From Bacteroidales bacterium (GTDB lineage Bacteria; Bacteroidota; Bacteroidia; Bacteroidales; ML635J-15), in assembly GCA_028696755.1 (NCBI GenBank), contig JAQVGK010000003.1:1-25335 (forward strand): a DNA stretch of 25,335 bases, given 5' to 3'. The notes beneath the pieces are model-generated. The model was not told the origin of the DNA, ran no database searches, and worked only from the letters and a program-made list of their open reading frames with translations. Positions 7,111 to 15,706 of the stretch are shown here, piece after piece. Position numbers and translations under genes: made by a program. Every line of letters begins with the position of its first letter. The first letter of the stretch is position 1.

Positions 7111-9369
7111 CTACCTCCCAAACTTTTCCCAAATCTTTTTATCCATAGCGTAAACAACAACTTGCCTTGCTCCTTCGGGTGAATAATTGTATGATTTAAC
7201 GAGATTGTTTATTAGTCTGGTTACATCACTTTTTAATCTTTCGGGATAGTTTTTAAATGAAGGATCGCCAAACTCAAGAACAGCTCTTCTGAAATTGTCG
7301 TTTTCGATATATGGAGCAAGCGCATTTTCTTTAATACTACGTGTATAGCGCTCCAAAAGACGTTGATACTGTCTTGTCTTTTCGATTTTTACTCCATTAA
7401 GCCTTATTTCTCCTGCCAAGGTCTGGGTAATATACTCGGATTGCATATCGCGGCGAAATTCTAAACGTTTTTCCTGACCAGTATCTACACCAAGCACAGT
7501 AGCTTCAAAATTCTTGAATAGTTCTTCGTTAATTTCGATACTTTCGCCAGTATATGGATTTTTCTCGGTTGTACCAACATCATAAGTGAGAGCGAAAAGA
7601 TAATTCAATATTTCGCGATCGATTTGCTTTTTGCTGAAATAATAAACCGATTCTTTTATTTGCTGTAAAACTTCGTAGTCATAAAGATCTTCGAGCGAAT
7701 CAATAAATCCTTCGGGAATCATTTTGTATAAATCGTCATCATCAGCAAAGAAGCGAATAACGTCAAGCATTGTAATCAATCGGCCAGAGTCTTCAAACGA
7801 AGCCATCAATCTACTGAAAATGCTAATAGAATTTCGACCGCTAATACCAGCACTTCCCTCCTTTTCACTTTCGTTTAGCAGCGATTTACGAACTTCTTTG
7901 GTAAATTTTTTCACATCTTCCTCGAGTAACCATTCGGGTACAATTCCCTTGTACAACTGCATCTTAAGAAGTAAGAAGTTTTCATCGTTGTATTTCTTGT
8001 AATAATCGGGATTTTGCAACCAGTTAACGATTACCTGAGAATCTGTATTCATTCTGGTAGAAACGATGATCTTTGCAAAATTATGTAGTACCCTCGGTAA
8101 AAAACGGTTTTCAATTTGATCAAACTTGTTCTTATAAACATTTACTTCGGCTTCGTAATCAAGTATGTAAGGAATGTTTACATGCATTATTCTGTCTTGG
8201 AAAGATTTAACATTCTCATAGTTCTTCTTGTCCTCTGGATTTACTAGGCCCAGAAATACAGATTTAATACTTTCTTCTACATGCTCTACTTTGTGAATAC
8301 CATCCGAAATAATCCCGTGTAAGTCGGTCAGGCGGCGCACATTATTATCCTTAATGTCCATCAAAGCATAAACGCCGTTGTTTGTGTATGCCAGATTTGA
8401 GAACATATAGCGAATATCCTCATTCTGGAATGTTTGATTAATGATTTTCTGCACAGTAACATCTGTGATTGGCTTCATAAACAACTCGTCGCCAGGATTA
8501 AACACCGAAATTCCTTTGCCAAATTGCCTGTTATAGGTTACCCTTTTAGCATATATAGTTTTAAGCACTGCCATAGGATCTCCGTATTCGTCAAGCAATG
8601 TTTGAAAAACGGAACTACAAATATGACATGGGTCATCAGTAAAAATCCAATTGTATTCCTTAGAATTAAGAATTTTCTCTTTTACAATTTCATCTTCGAT
8701 AAGAGCCGAAATTAACTGCCTACGATATTTCTTTGGAATTTGCAGAATTGGATGATCGTTACTTGGACATGAAATCTCAATAAAGCCACCATTTTCCCCA
8801 TTTTTAGATATTTCATCGATTTTGTGTCTCGAATTATCATGTTTTAAACTTGATGGATTAATCCGCCAATATGTTTTAAACATCACCCCTTGTGGCAAAT
8901 TTGCATAAGTTTCAAGTTTAAAAAGTAGATTGTTGAGAAATGTTGATTTTCCACTTCCAGGAGGACCTTCAAATAAAATTATTCTGTTCGATTGCCCACC
9001 ACTTCCAAATGTATGAATAAGATTCATAAAACGATTAGCAAAAAGTCTGTCGGCAAAAAATGGATCATCGCAATCCTGAACGAATAATTTATTAAAGTTG
9101 TAGTTGACAAAGCCTACCGAATCGTCCGAAACTGTGTAATCATCATGTCCTTCGGGAACATAATAATGAATCATGTCGTGAAAGAATAAAAAAATGTCTC
9201 TAAAAACCAGTTCAGGATCAAGAGATGCCTGAAACAAAAAATCGTCGAAATTTATTTTGTCGTAAAGGTCGTTAGTTTTAAGCTCTTCTGAAATATTCTT
9301 AAGAGTATTTTCAAGCTTTTCGGCTTTTGCATGTAAATCGAGCTTTATATTTTTATTATTTTGAGACAT
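7111..9369 (-). CDS. Second, divergent PrkA-family AAA+ ATPase/serine kinase-like protein
   Basis: A 752-residue protein with Walker A GPPGSGKS (135-142). It keeps PrkA landmarks: EISCPSNDHPILQIPKKYR (like CPMHEEPLHLIP of PrkA), a CHIC pair, and KGISVFNPGDE. The Walker B region reads NNGVYALMDIKDN and lacks the DE pair seen in the first PrkA of this operon. A long C-terminal part (about 430-752) corresponds to the region called the kinase domain in PrkA; I cannot point to kinase catalytic residues. PrkA proteins were described as serine kinases (YeaG in E. coli, stress and starvation) and later as Lon-like AAA+ ATPases in Bacillus. The gene starts 3 bp after the spoVR stop, so it is co-translated as the last gene of the four-gene operon. 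Substrate unknown. Confidence 0.8.
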   Translation of the reverse strand: MSQNNKNIKLDLHAKAEKLENTLKNISEELKTNDLYDKINFDDFLFQASLDPELVFRDIFLFFHDMIHYYVPEGHDDYTVSDDSVGFVNYNFNKLFVQDCDDPFFADRLFANRFMNLIHTFGSGGQSNRIILFEGPPGSGKSTFLNNLLFKLETYANLPQGVMFKTYWRINPSSLKHDNSRHKIDEISKNGENGGFIEISCPSNDHPILQIPKKYRRQLISALIEDEIVKEKILNSKEYNWIFTDDPCHICSSVFQTLLDEYGDPMAVLKTIYAKRVTYNRQFGKGISVFNPGDELFMKPITDVTVQKIINQTFQNEDIRYMFSNLAYTNNGVYALMDIKDNNVRRLTDLHGIISDGIHKVEHVEESIKSVFLGLVNPEDKKNYENVKSFQDRIMHVNIPYILDYEAEVNVYKNKFDQIENRFLPRVLHNFAKIIVSTRMNTDSQVIVNWLQNPDYYKKYNDENFLLLKMQLYKGIVPEWLLEEDVKKFTKEVRKSLLNESEKEGSAGISGRNSISIFSRLMASFEDSGRLITMLDVIRFFADDDDLYKMIPEGFIDSLEDLYDYEVLQQIKESVYYFSKKQIDREILNYLFALTYDVGTTEKNPYTGESIEINEELFKNFEATVLGVDTGQEKRLEFRRDMQSEYITQTLAGEIRLNGVKIEKTRQYQRLLERYTRSIKENALAPYIENDNFRRAVLEFGDPSFKNYPERLKSDVTRLINNLVKSYNYSPEGARQVVVYAMDKKIWEKFGR

Positions 9370-9372
9370 GTT

Positions 9373-10980
9373 CTAAAGTTTAGTTTTTGTAACTTTTCTA
9401 TCATTTACCGAATAAAGAACTTTATCATAAGCATACACAATGTTTTCATCATCTGACTTATCCTTATCCACACGAATTTCGGTAGTTTCGAGAACAACCT
9501 GAGAGCCCCACAAAAACTCAAGGCCAACCATTGTGTCAGCTATATAGTTTTTATAAAGTTGTTTACCCTCGAAAACATGTTCTAAATAAAGATTTTCTTC
9601 GGTGGTTTTGTCGTAATTTACCTTTATCAATGGCGGATGATACATCGAATCTATTAGCATTTGCTTGTAGTCTTCGGCTTTGCGACTTTTTACATAATAT
9701 TGATATACACCTCTTTCTTCATCCAGCCTTTTTCCAACAACAAAAAGATTGAATTTCTCAACAAAATCCTGATCTATAAATGTATTTGCAAAATTAAAAT
9801 CGGTAAATTTCTCTCTTACGCCAAAGATTGTTTCGTTTCCTTTGCCCGTATCGAGATTATAACGATCTCTCTTACCTGCATCAGTTATTTTTGAAAAATC
9901 GAAACTAAACTTACCCTTATTTGCATTTTCCTCGATATGATAAAACAAGCGCAGGCCAATAGCATAAGGATTAAGTCCAACTCTGCTGATTGATGTTACT
10001 CCTGCATTTATTTTTGCATATTGCGATTCAAATCCTTTTATTCTGCTATCAGAAATAAAAAGTTTATCGTGCCAGTATGATGCCCAGCCTTCGTTCATAA
10101 TCTTTGTACGCATTTGAGGAGCAAAATACATAGCAGTTTCCCTCACAATTGCCAGCACCGATTTCATCCACAAATTTTCCTTTTTGTTTAGAAAAGGTGA
10201 ATTTTCCATTAAAAACTCAAGAACATCGGCAGCCTCATTAAATCTACCCGAATAAGTCTCAAACATTGCATCAAATTCTGGATAAACACTTTTGATTTCA
10301 GCAAAAAATAAAGTGTCAGCATTTTCCTTGTTCTGAACAGCTATTTGATTATATTTGTCGATGTAGCGTAGAATCTCTACATCGTTTGCATTTTCGATAT
10401 CAGGGAGAAAAACATTGATAAAATATTCAAGTCTTGCACCAGGTTCTTGTTCAGCGCTTAAATTTAGTTTAGGTAATGTTCTGAAATATCCGCAAACATT
10501 ATCAATACTTCTTGCAAATTCCAAAACATAGTCGGTCCAGCGCCCATACTTACTACGAAACGAGCTTAGCAAGCGTTTATCGGCCAAGGCTTTGCCAACA
10601 AAATCGTCCGACCAAGTATTTTCGAAAAGCACATTGTTTCTAAAGAAATCGATATGAGCAATTACATGATAAAAAATCATGATATTTAGCCAATCGGGAT
10701 TATTATCGTTGTAAAACGAAATTGGTGGACGAGTATTTATTACTGTCTCGTATGGATTAGATGGATATAACTTATATCTCCCGCTTTCTTTCAATACTTC
10801 AACATCATGAACCCAGTAATCATACAAAGTTGGGATCATAACCTTTGGCGAAAGATTAATCATATCACGATTAGTAACAATATATTCTAAGGTTTCGTCT
10901 GGAACATCAAGCCCAGCATCACGTGCTCTAAGCTTGCAGCCTTCCATTATTTTCTTTGTTTTCTGATCAATCAGTTGCAT
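9373..10980 (-). CDS. SpoVR/YcgB family protein
   Basis: A 535-residue protein from the ATG at 10978-10980 (MQLIDQKTKK). A longer start at 11025 is possible but would translate through one arm of a repeat hairpin, so I reject it. Family landmarks: NPYETVINTRPPISFYNDN, the His-rich segment MIFYHVIAHIDFFRNNVLF, the YGVD-like helical region, and MNEGWASYWHDKLF, all at the expected SpoVR spacing. SpoVR is needed for spore cortex formation in Bacillus, while YcgB in enterobacteria is an RpoS-linked stress protein; the biochemical role is not settled. It sits between yeaH and the second prkA, with the latter only 3 bp downstream. The 106-bp leader contains a 17-bp perfect inverted repeat that may affect expression of the last two genes. 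Confidence 0.9.
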   Translation of the reverse strand: MQLIDQKTKKIMEGCKLRARDAGLDVPDETLEYIVTNRDMINLSPKVMIPTLYDYWVHDVEVLKESGRYKLYPSNPYETVINTRPPISFYNDNNPDWLNIMIFYHVIAHIDFFRNNVLFENTWSDDFVGKALADKRLLSSFRSKYGRWTDYVLEFARSIDNVCGYFRTLPKLNLSAEQEPGARLEYFINVFLPDIENANDVEILRYIDKYNQIAVQNKENADTLFFAEIKSVYPEFDAMFETYSGRFNEAADVLEFLMENSPFLNKKENLWMKSVLAIVRETAMYFAPQMRTKIMNEGWASYWHDKLFISDSRIKGFESQYAKINAGVTSISRVGLNPYAIGLRLFYHIEENANKGKFSFDFSKITDAGKRDRYNLDTGKGNETIFGVREKFTDFNFANTFIDQDFVEKFNLFVVGKRLDEERGVYQYYVKSRKAEDYKQMLIDSMYHPPLIKVNYDKTTEENLYLEHVFEGKQLYKNYIADTMVGLEFLWGSQVVLETTEIRVDKDKSDDENIVYAYDKVLYSVNDRKVTKTKL

Positions 10981-11001
10981 GTAGATAAATTTTATAAATC
11001 C

Positions 11002-11061
11002 CAAATTACAAATAACAATTTTCAATATTCGTAATAGTTGTGATTTGTTATTTGTAATTTG
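11002..11061. repeat. 17-bp perfect inverted repeat made of heptamer units, in the spoVR leader
   Basis: CAAATTACAAATAACAA (11002-11018) is the exact reverse complement of TTGTTATTTGTAATTTG (11045-11061), with a 26-bp loop. The right arm is in register with heptamers ATTTGTT, ATTTGTA, ATTTGTG (11043-11063), the unit of the large array near 24.2 kb. The hairpin lies between the yeaH stop and the spoVR ATG, where it could attenuate, terminate or stabilise the operon mRNA. Confidence 0.75.
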
Positions 11062-11086
11062 TGATTTGACATATGTGATTTCATCA

Positions 11087-12451
11087 TTAACTTGTTAATT
11101 TCTTAATTCCCTCTATCAATCGTTCTTCGGCAACTCCAGCTGCAGCAAATCCATCGATTCGGATTAACCCAGCTTTATCTTTTAAAAGACCAGAGTTTTC
11201 GAAGTATTTCTCAACAATAGTTTGTCTATCGCCGCTTCCCCACGAGTTTTTAGCAACAGTTACTCCCATTCTGCTGATATAAGGTAAAAATCGGCGAACT
11301 GCCTCTATTGCTTTTTTACCATCTTCTTCCCAGTCATCGCCATCAGTACCATGAAAGATATAAATATTGTTATCGTGGTGAAGCTGTTCTTTTTCTATTA
11401 TGTCGGCAACTTTTTCATAAGCTGGATATACATTTGTTCCACCTGCCACATTCGATTTATAATATGTGTAAAAATCAGGTACTTCCTTTGCCTCGCTATC
11501 ATGCAGGATGAACCTAACCTGAACCTGATTCTGGAACTGATACATTAGCCAGCTATAAATCAGTAAATGTTGAGTAACAACTGCTTCGGTTGGCTCTCCT
11601 GCCATTGAGCCGGAATAGTCACGAACGAAAAATACTACCGCCTGAGCTTCAAAATCTTTCTCTGGAGACATAATTCTAAAAACCTGATCCTTTGGATTTA
11701 AAATCAGATCTTCGGGCGAAAAATCCTGTCCTGGAGTGATATTGCCAAGCATGATATTGGTTTCGATAATCTTCTTCACCGTCATTTTCTTGTCGAGATA
11801 TTGACCAAAACCACGATTTATATCGGTAAGATCCCACACATATTTATTTGTGGACAGCTTTTTCCCTTTTGGTTTGAGATTTGGGAGTTCAAACTTACGT
11901 GTAATAACTTTTCCCAAATCAAAAGCATCTTCTATTAGGTCGTGATCGGCACCATCCCCTTGTCCAGCACCTTGAGCATCGCCTTCGCCTTCCTGAGGTT
12001 CGGCCTGTTGTTCGCCAATAACTTCGCCTTCTTCTCCTTCACCGCTACCACCAGTATTTTCCTCTCCATCTTCGGTGATGCTGTCGTCGTGGTAAAACTT
12101 AGGCTCTGTAGTAGTTGGCACAACAATAATCTTTTCTTTCTTACCCTTCAGTGGCTTTATAAATTTGCCCAAACGTATTCGACGAGGAAAACCATCAGCT
12201 TCGCGTTGTTTATCTCTTGCTAATAATTCCTCAACTGTGAACATTTTAATAGCAAAATCCTCACGTTTAAATGACAGAAAAATAGCTGTATCGTCGTAAT
12301 CGTAAAGCCCACCTGAATAAACTGCATCTTGCCCACCCGTTTCCTTAACTGAAACTTTGTGTTTATTTCCAGACGAAAGCTCTCGCTTTGCGTGCTCCTG
12401 CATTTCGGGCGACAATGAGCTAAAATCAATATTTATTTTTTTCTTTTTCAT
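11087..12451 (-). CDS. YeaH family VWA-domain protein (DUF444/UPF0229)
   Basis: A 454-residue protein. The N-terminus is basic and charged; residues about 125-175 are an acidic, Gly/Glu/Gln-rich low-complexity linker. The C-terminal half is a VWA-like domain with a MIDAS site: Asp278-Tyr-Ser280-Gly-Ser282 (RDYSGSM), Thr339 (AGGTNVYPAYE) and Asp370 (GTDGDDW). These match the E. coli YeaH pattern of DVSGSM, GGT and SDGDNW. YeaH is encoded with the YeaG/PrkA kinase and takes part in starvation responses. AAA+ plus VWA pairs (for example RavA-ViaA, NorQ-NorD) often act as metal-dependent remodelling machines, which I infer here too. It is 53 bp downstream of the first prkA and 106 bp upstream of spoVR. 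Confidence 0.9.
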   Translation of the reverse strand: MKKKKINIDFSSLSPEMQEHAKRELSSGNKHKVSVKETGGQDAVYSGGLYDYDDTAIFLSFKREDFAIKMFTVEELLARDKQREADGFPRRIRLGKFIKPLKGKKEKIIVVPTTTEPKFYHDDSITEDGEENTGGSGEGEEGEVIGEQQAEPQEGEGDAQGAGQGDGADHDLIEDAFDLGKVITRKFELPNLKPKGKKLSTNKYVWDLTDINRGFGQYLDKKMTVKKIIETNIMLGNITPGQDFSPEDLILNPKDQVFRIMSPEKDFEAQAVVFFVRDYSGSMAGEPTEAVVTQHLLIYSWLMYQFQNQVQVRFILHDSEAKEVPDFYTYYKSNVAGGTNVYPAYEKVADIIEKEQLHHDNNIYIFHGTDGDDWEEDGKKAIEAVRRFLPYISRMGVTVAKNSWGSGDRQTIVEKYFENSGLLKDKAGLIRIDGFAAAGVAEERLIEGIKKLTS

Positions 12452-12504
12452 CCGAATATTTTTTCGCTAAACAGTAAATAATATCTCTAAACTAATTGCT
12501 ATAA

Positions 12505-14586
12505 CTAGTTACTGTCGTCGTGAGTGCAAAAATATTCGATAGTTTTTTGTGCACAGGTTTCGCAATATCCCAACTTGCTAATCATAGTGTTTATCATGCG
12601 ATTGTACAATTTCATATTTTCTTCATTAGTGCGGTTAGATAACGCCCCTATTAAGCTTCCTGTACCAGAGATGTCAGATTTTAATCTAACATCAGTTACA
12701 GCTTTTACAAGCTCATTATTATCCATGAAATTGTAATTTGGATCATTATTTATTTTTTGACCGTAGATTTTAGCAATTGTAGTTCTGAAACTTTGTTTTT
12801 GCTCATTGTTTTTCAGTCCAAGTCGCTCCTCTACCGAATTTACAAAAGTTTCGTCAATTTTTAAAGGAACAAGTTTGCCTGATTGAGGATCGCGGTAAGT
12901 CCAGATTTTATCGGCTCCAAGATTTTTAGCATCAATACCAATAATCATGTTAACATAATTGAGAACATCTTTTTCAATAGCGTTTGGTTCATCCATATAT
13001 GCATTGAAAATAGTTGTCATTACGTTTTTACGATAAAGTTCTCGAGCAATTTTAAGATCATTAAAATATTTTATTCTATCGTTTGGCTCCTGAACATAAT
13101 CCAGTATAACCGATTCGATTGATTTAAAGACATCGCCAGCATACATACACTTACCTTCCTGTGTCGCACTCTGTTCAAGTAACACTTGAAGTGCCCTTCC
13201 TAAATTCCTATGACCTAAACCTTTTTGACCAAAGCGCTTAGTAACATCTGGATCGGCATTAAGCTCGCTTATTACTTCTCCAAGCGTTTTAATGCTTTTG
13301 TCGCCAGCAATTTCGCCAGCCGAAAGTTTCATCATTTCAACAGGCGAAAGTTTGTCGTTATTTGGCATTCGCGATAGCACAAAAGCTACCGAAATTGCAT
13401 AATTAAGATTTGGATCGATATGTAGCTTATCGTCTGTAAATGTTGTTTTATGCTGACTACCGATAGAATATCCTGTAAGTTCCTGTTGAAGCTTGTAGTT
13501 TGTATTGTGCGACATATAGGTTAATCGGCAGCGGTCGATAATCGGAGCCTGCTCTTTCTCCTCAAGGAATCGAGAAAACTCAGCATTGTTACTAGTTGCA
13601 ATAATCAGTGTATCTAGAGGCCACTTATAACCTTCCATTTCAATTGTACGATTCTGAATTACGCCAAGGTAAACCTGCACAAGGTCTTTCTTGTTTTTGA
13701 AAATCTCGTCGGCAAAATGAATTCCACCTCCAGCTACACGAGCAAGTGCTCCACGGCGCAAATCAAATCGGTAAGGATTATCTGTATCAGAAATGTGAAG
13801 CAAACGGGTTATTGATTCCTCTCCGATTAGGTCGGTTGCAGATGATGTGATTTTGTCTTTTGCTGCATATTTTCCAGTGATAGTCCCACGCGATTCGCTT
13901 ACTGGAACTGGAACGACTTCGATAAAATCTTTAACTTTTTCGATATCATCGTTACAGAATTCCTTAATTTGATTTAAAATATAATAAGTGCACGAGCCAA
14001 GAGGGCGATATTTTGACCAAATTTCCTGCAATTTAGCATCGGCAAATCCAAGTTTTTTAAGGTAGTTTTTATTTTCATCTTTTTCCTCGAAAAGATTCAT
14101 TGCCAGTATCATTGGATCTTCGTAAGTCTGCGATTCAATAGAAGTAATTTTACCATATCCACCAATCTTATCAAGATTTTTAAATTTGAATGTATATCTT
14201 CTATTTTCGGGTTTGGAAATAAAATTGCGATATAGCTCGCTCAAATGATCGACAAAAAAAGTCTTACCATTACCAGGTTCACCAATAAGCACAAAAGCCA
14301 TCTCCTTTGAAGAGCCATTTTCGGCCGCATCTTTAACGTAAGAAACAAAGCTATTTATTTCGTCGAACATTCCAATAATGTGCTTCTTTCCATCTCTAAA
14401 AACTCTAAAATCGTAAGTTGATCTACCGTTTACATTAACCTTTTCGATTAGGTTTTTATCGCCCAGTATCATGCGCGAAACGGACTGGAACACGTTCTCG
14501 AAACGGCGCTGACCTGTTAGCACATTAAGAATATGAGCATCAAGACTCTTTGGATCTAATTTCTGATCAATGATTTTTTTTGCCAT
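12505..14586 (-). CDS. prkA: PrkA family AAA+ ATPase/serine protein kinase (YeaG-like)
   Basis: A 693-residue protein, first gene of the prkA-yeaH-spoVR-prkA2 operon. Walker A GEPGNGKT is at 102-109 and Walker B GIHFADEI at about 288-295 (Asp293, Glu294); a sensor-like IIATSNNAEF follows. PVSESRGTITGKYAAKDK and LIGEESI match the PrkA segment around the sensor insert. The C-terminal PrkA domain spans roughly 400-650. The last 20 residues hold Cys675, Cys678, Cys687 and His689, spaced C-x2-C-x8-C-x-H, a possible metal site. PrkA/YeaG proteins phosphorylate serine in stress or starvation signalling, and Bacillus PrkA has also been described as a Lon-like protease. Which activity applies here is unknown. 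No clear TAnnTTTG box is seen in its upstream region. Confidence 0.88.
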   Translation of the reverse strand: MAKKIIDQKLDPKSLDAHILNVLTGQRRFENVFQSVSRMILGDKNLIEKVNVNGRSTYDFRVFRDGKKHIIGMFDEINSFVSYVKDAAENGSSKEMAFVLIGEPGNGKTFFVDHLSELYRNFISKPENRRYTFKFKNLDKIGGYGKITSIESQTYEDPMILAMNLFEEKDENKNYLKKLGFADAKLQEIWSKYRPLGSCTYYILNQIKEFCNDDIEKVKDFIEVVPVPVSESRGTITGKYAAKDKITSSATDLIGEESITRLLHISDTDNPYRFDLRRGALARVAGGGIHFADEIFKNKKDLVQVYLGVIQNRTIEMEGYKWPLDTLIIATSNNAEFSRFLEEKEQAPIIDRCRLTYMSHNTNYKLQQELTGYSIGSQHKTTFTDDKLHIDPNLNYAISVAFVLSRMPNNDKLSPVEMMKLSAGEIAGDKSIKTLGEVISELNADPDVTKRFGQKGLGHRNLGRALQVLLEQSATQEGKCMYAGDVFKSIESVILDYVQEPNDRIKYFNDLKIARELYRKNVMTTIFNAYMDEPNAIEKDVLNYVNMIIGIDAKNLGADKIWTYRDPQSGKLVPLKIDETFVNSVEERLGLKNNEQKQSFRTTIAKIYGQKINNDPNYNFMDNNELVKAVTDVRLKSDISGTGSLIGALSNRTNEENMKLYNRMINTMISKLGYCETCAQKTIEYFCTHDDSN

Positions 14587-14755
14587 GACAGTTATTTTTA
14601 GTTTTGTTTGTAGGTTTAGTGGTAGTAAAATTAAACAAAATTTTGTGTAGTGAAGCCAAACGTTTAGAACATTTTATTAACAATGTTGGACGTGTGAATG
14701 ATTTAGGATTAACCAGAATATTTCAAGAGATTATAGTTTACAACGAAAAATATTT

Positions 14756-14763
14756 TATATTTG
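14756..14763 (+). promoter_or_regulatory. Candidate -7 box (TATATTTG) of the Rpn-family gene
   Basis: A full match to TAnnTTTG ending 22 bp before the ATG of the nuclease-family gene, giving a short leader. I see no TTTG at the expected -33 distance; only TTTA at 14737-14740, which is too close. Confidence 0.45.
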
Positions 14764-14785
14764 CAATGGAAAGAAATTTATAGGT

Positions 14786-15670
14786 ATGACAGAGTTTAAA
14801 GAGAAATATATAAATCCTTTTACTGATTATGGTTTTAAGAGGTTATTTGGAGAAGAGCCAAATAAGGATTTATTGCTAGACTTTCTTAATGAACTATTGA
14901 GAGAAAAAGAAGGAACAATAACTCATTTATCTTACCTGCCAAACGAAAAATTGCCAATTTCGGTTGGGGACAGACGGGCAGTTTTTGACATTTATTGCAC
15001 CAATGAAAAAGGAGAACAGTTTATTGTTGAAATGCAAAAAGCTGAGCAGAAATATTTTAAAGATAGAACAATTTTTTATTCAACTTTTCCAATTCAGGAA
15101 CAAGCCAGAAACAGAGACAGATTTTGGGACTTTGAACTAAAAGCAGTTTATACTATTGGGATTCTTGATTTCGTTTTTGAAGAAAGTGAGCCAGATAAAT
15201 ACCGCCATGATGTAAAATTGACAGAGCAGGAAACTCACAAGGTTTTTTACGATAAGTTGAATTATATTTATCTAGAAATGCCAAAATTTACTAAAACGGA
15301 AACGGAGCTCAATACACATTTTGACAAATGGATGTATGTATTAAAAAATCTGCCAAAACTTGAAAGAATACCTTCAAAGTTAAAAGAGAAAATCTTTTTA
15401 AAACTATTTGAAACAGCAGAAATTGCAAAGTTAAAACCTGAAGAATACCAGCAATATGAAGCGAGTGTCAACGCATATAGAGATATTTTTAATATTAAGA
15501 ACAGAGCCTTTGAAAAAGGAGAGATAAAAGGAAAGATTGAAGGAAAGATTGAAGGAAAGATTGAAATTGCAAAAGAAATGATTCTTAACAATGAGCCTGT
15601 TGATAAAATAATTAAATATACTGGTTTATCAGAGAAAGAAATTAACGATTTAAAAACTAACGATTTTTAG
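14786..15670 (+). CDS. Rpn family / PD-(D/E)XK nuclease-family transposase-like protein
   Basis: A 294-residue protein opening with INPFTDYGFKRLFGEEPNKDLLLDFLNELL, the usual start of this family (PF12784-type). The nuclease core shows Asp68 (VFDIY) and Glu82-Met-Gln84 (FIVEMQKAEQ), i.e. D...ExQ in place of ExK, as is normal for Rpn proteins. Later come FYSTFPIQEQA and YTIGILDFVF. Near residue 248 the repeat GKIE occurs three times, encoded by three perfect 12-bp units, and is followed by a short helical tail with EINDLK. Rpn enzymes cleave DNA and promote RecA-independent recombination; some act in phage defence. No terminal repeats or target duplication surround the gene, so I do not call it an insertion sequence. 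It is transcribed away from the prkA operon. Confidence 0.85.
   Translation: MTEFKEKYINPFTDYGFKRLFGEEPNKDLLLDFLNELLREKEGTITHLSYLPNEKLPISVGDRRAVFDIYCTNEKGEQFIVEMQKAEQKYFKDRTIFYSTFPIQEQARNRDRFWDFELKAVYTIGILDFVFEESEPDKYRHDVKLTEQETHKVFYDKLNYIYLEMPKFTKTETELNTHFDKWMYVLKNLPKLERIPSKLKEKIFLKLFETAEIAKLKPEEYQQYEASVNAYRDIFNIKNRAFEKGEIKGKIEGKIEGKIEIAKEMILNNEPVDKIIKYTGLSEKEINDLKTNDF
15530..15565 (+). repeat. Three perfect 12-bp tandem units inside the Rpn-family gene
   Basis: GGAAAGATTGAA occurs three times in a row and encodes repeated GKIE. Copy change would add or remove four residues without shifting the frame. Confidence 0.9.
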
Positions 15671-15706
15671 GTCTGAAAAGATAAAATCAGATAGATTCAT
15701 CTTAGC

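Noticed and set aside
10981..11025. Longer N-terminus for the SpoVR-like gene (start at 11025)
   Set aside because: The added codons run through one arm of the repeat hairpin and read as low-complexity hydrophobic residues; the SpoVR family starts fit the ATG at 10980.
11935..12429. Alternative-frame open frames over the yeaH gene
   Set aside because: They arise from the low-complexity acidic linker and AT-rich codons; the YeaH frame has clear family motifs.
14587..15706. Rpn-family gene as a complete insertion sequence
   Set aside because: No terminal inverted repeats or target duplication found around it; the family is annotated as transposase-like by homology only.
15671..15706. Terminator between the Rpn-family gene and the hydrolase
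   Set aside because: TCTGA/TCAGA (15672-15676, 15687-15691) gives only a 5-bp stem with a 10-base loop and no T-run.
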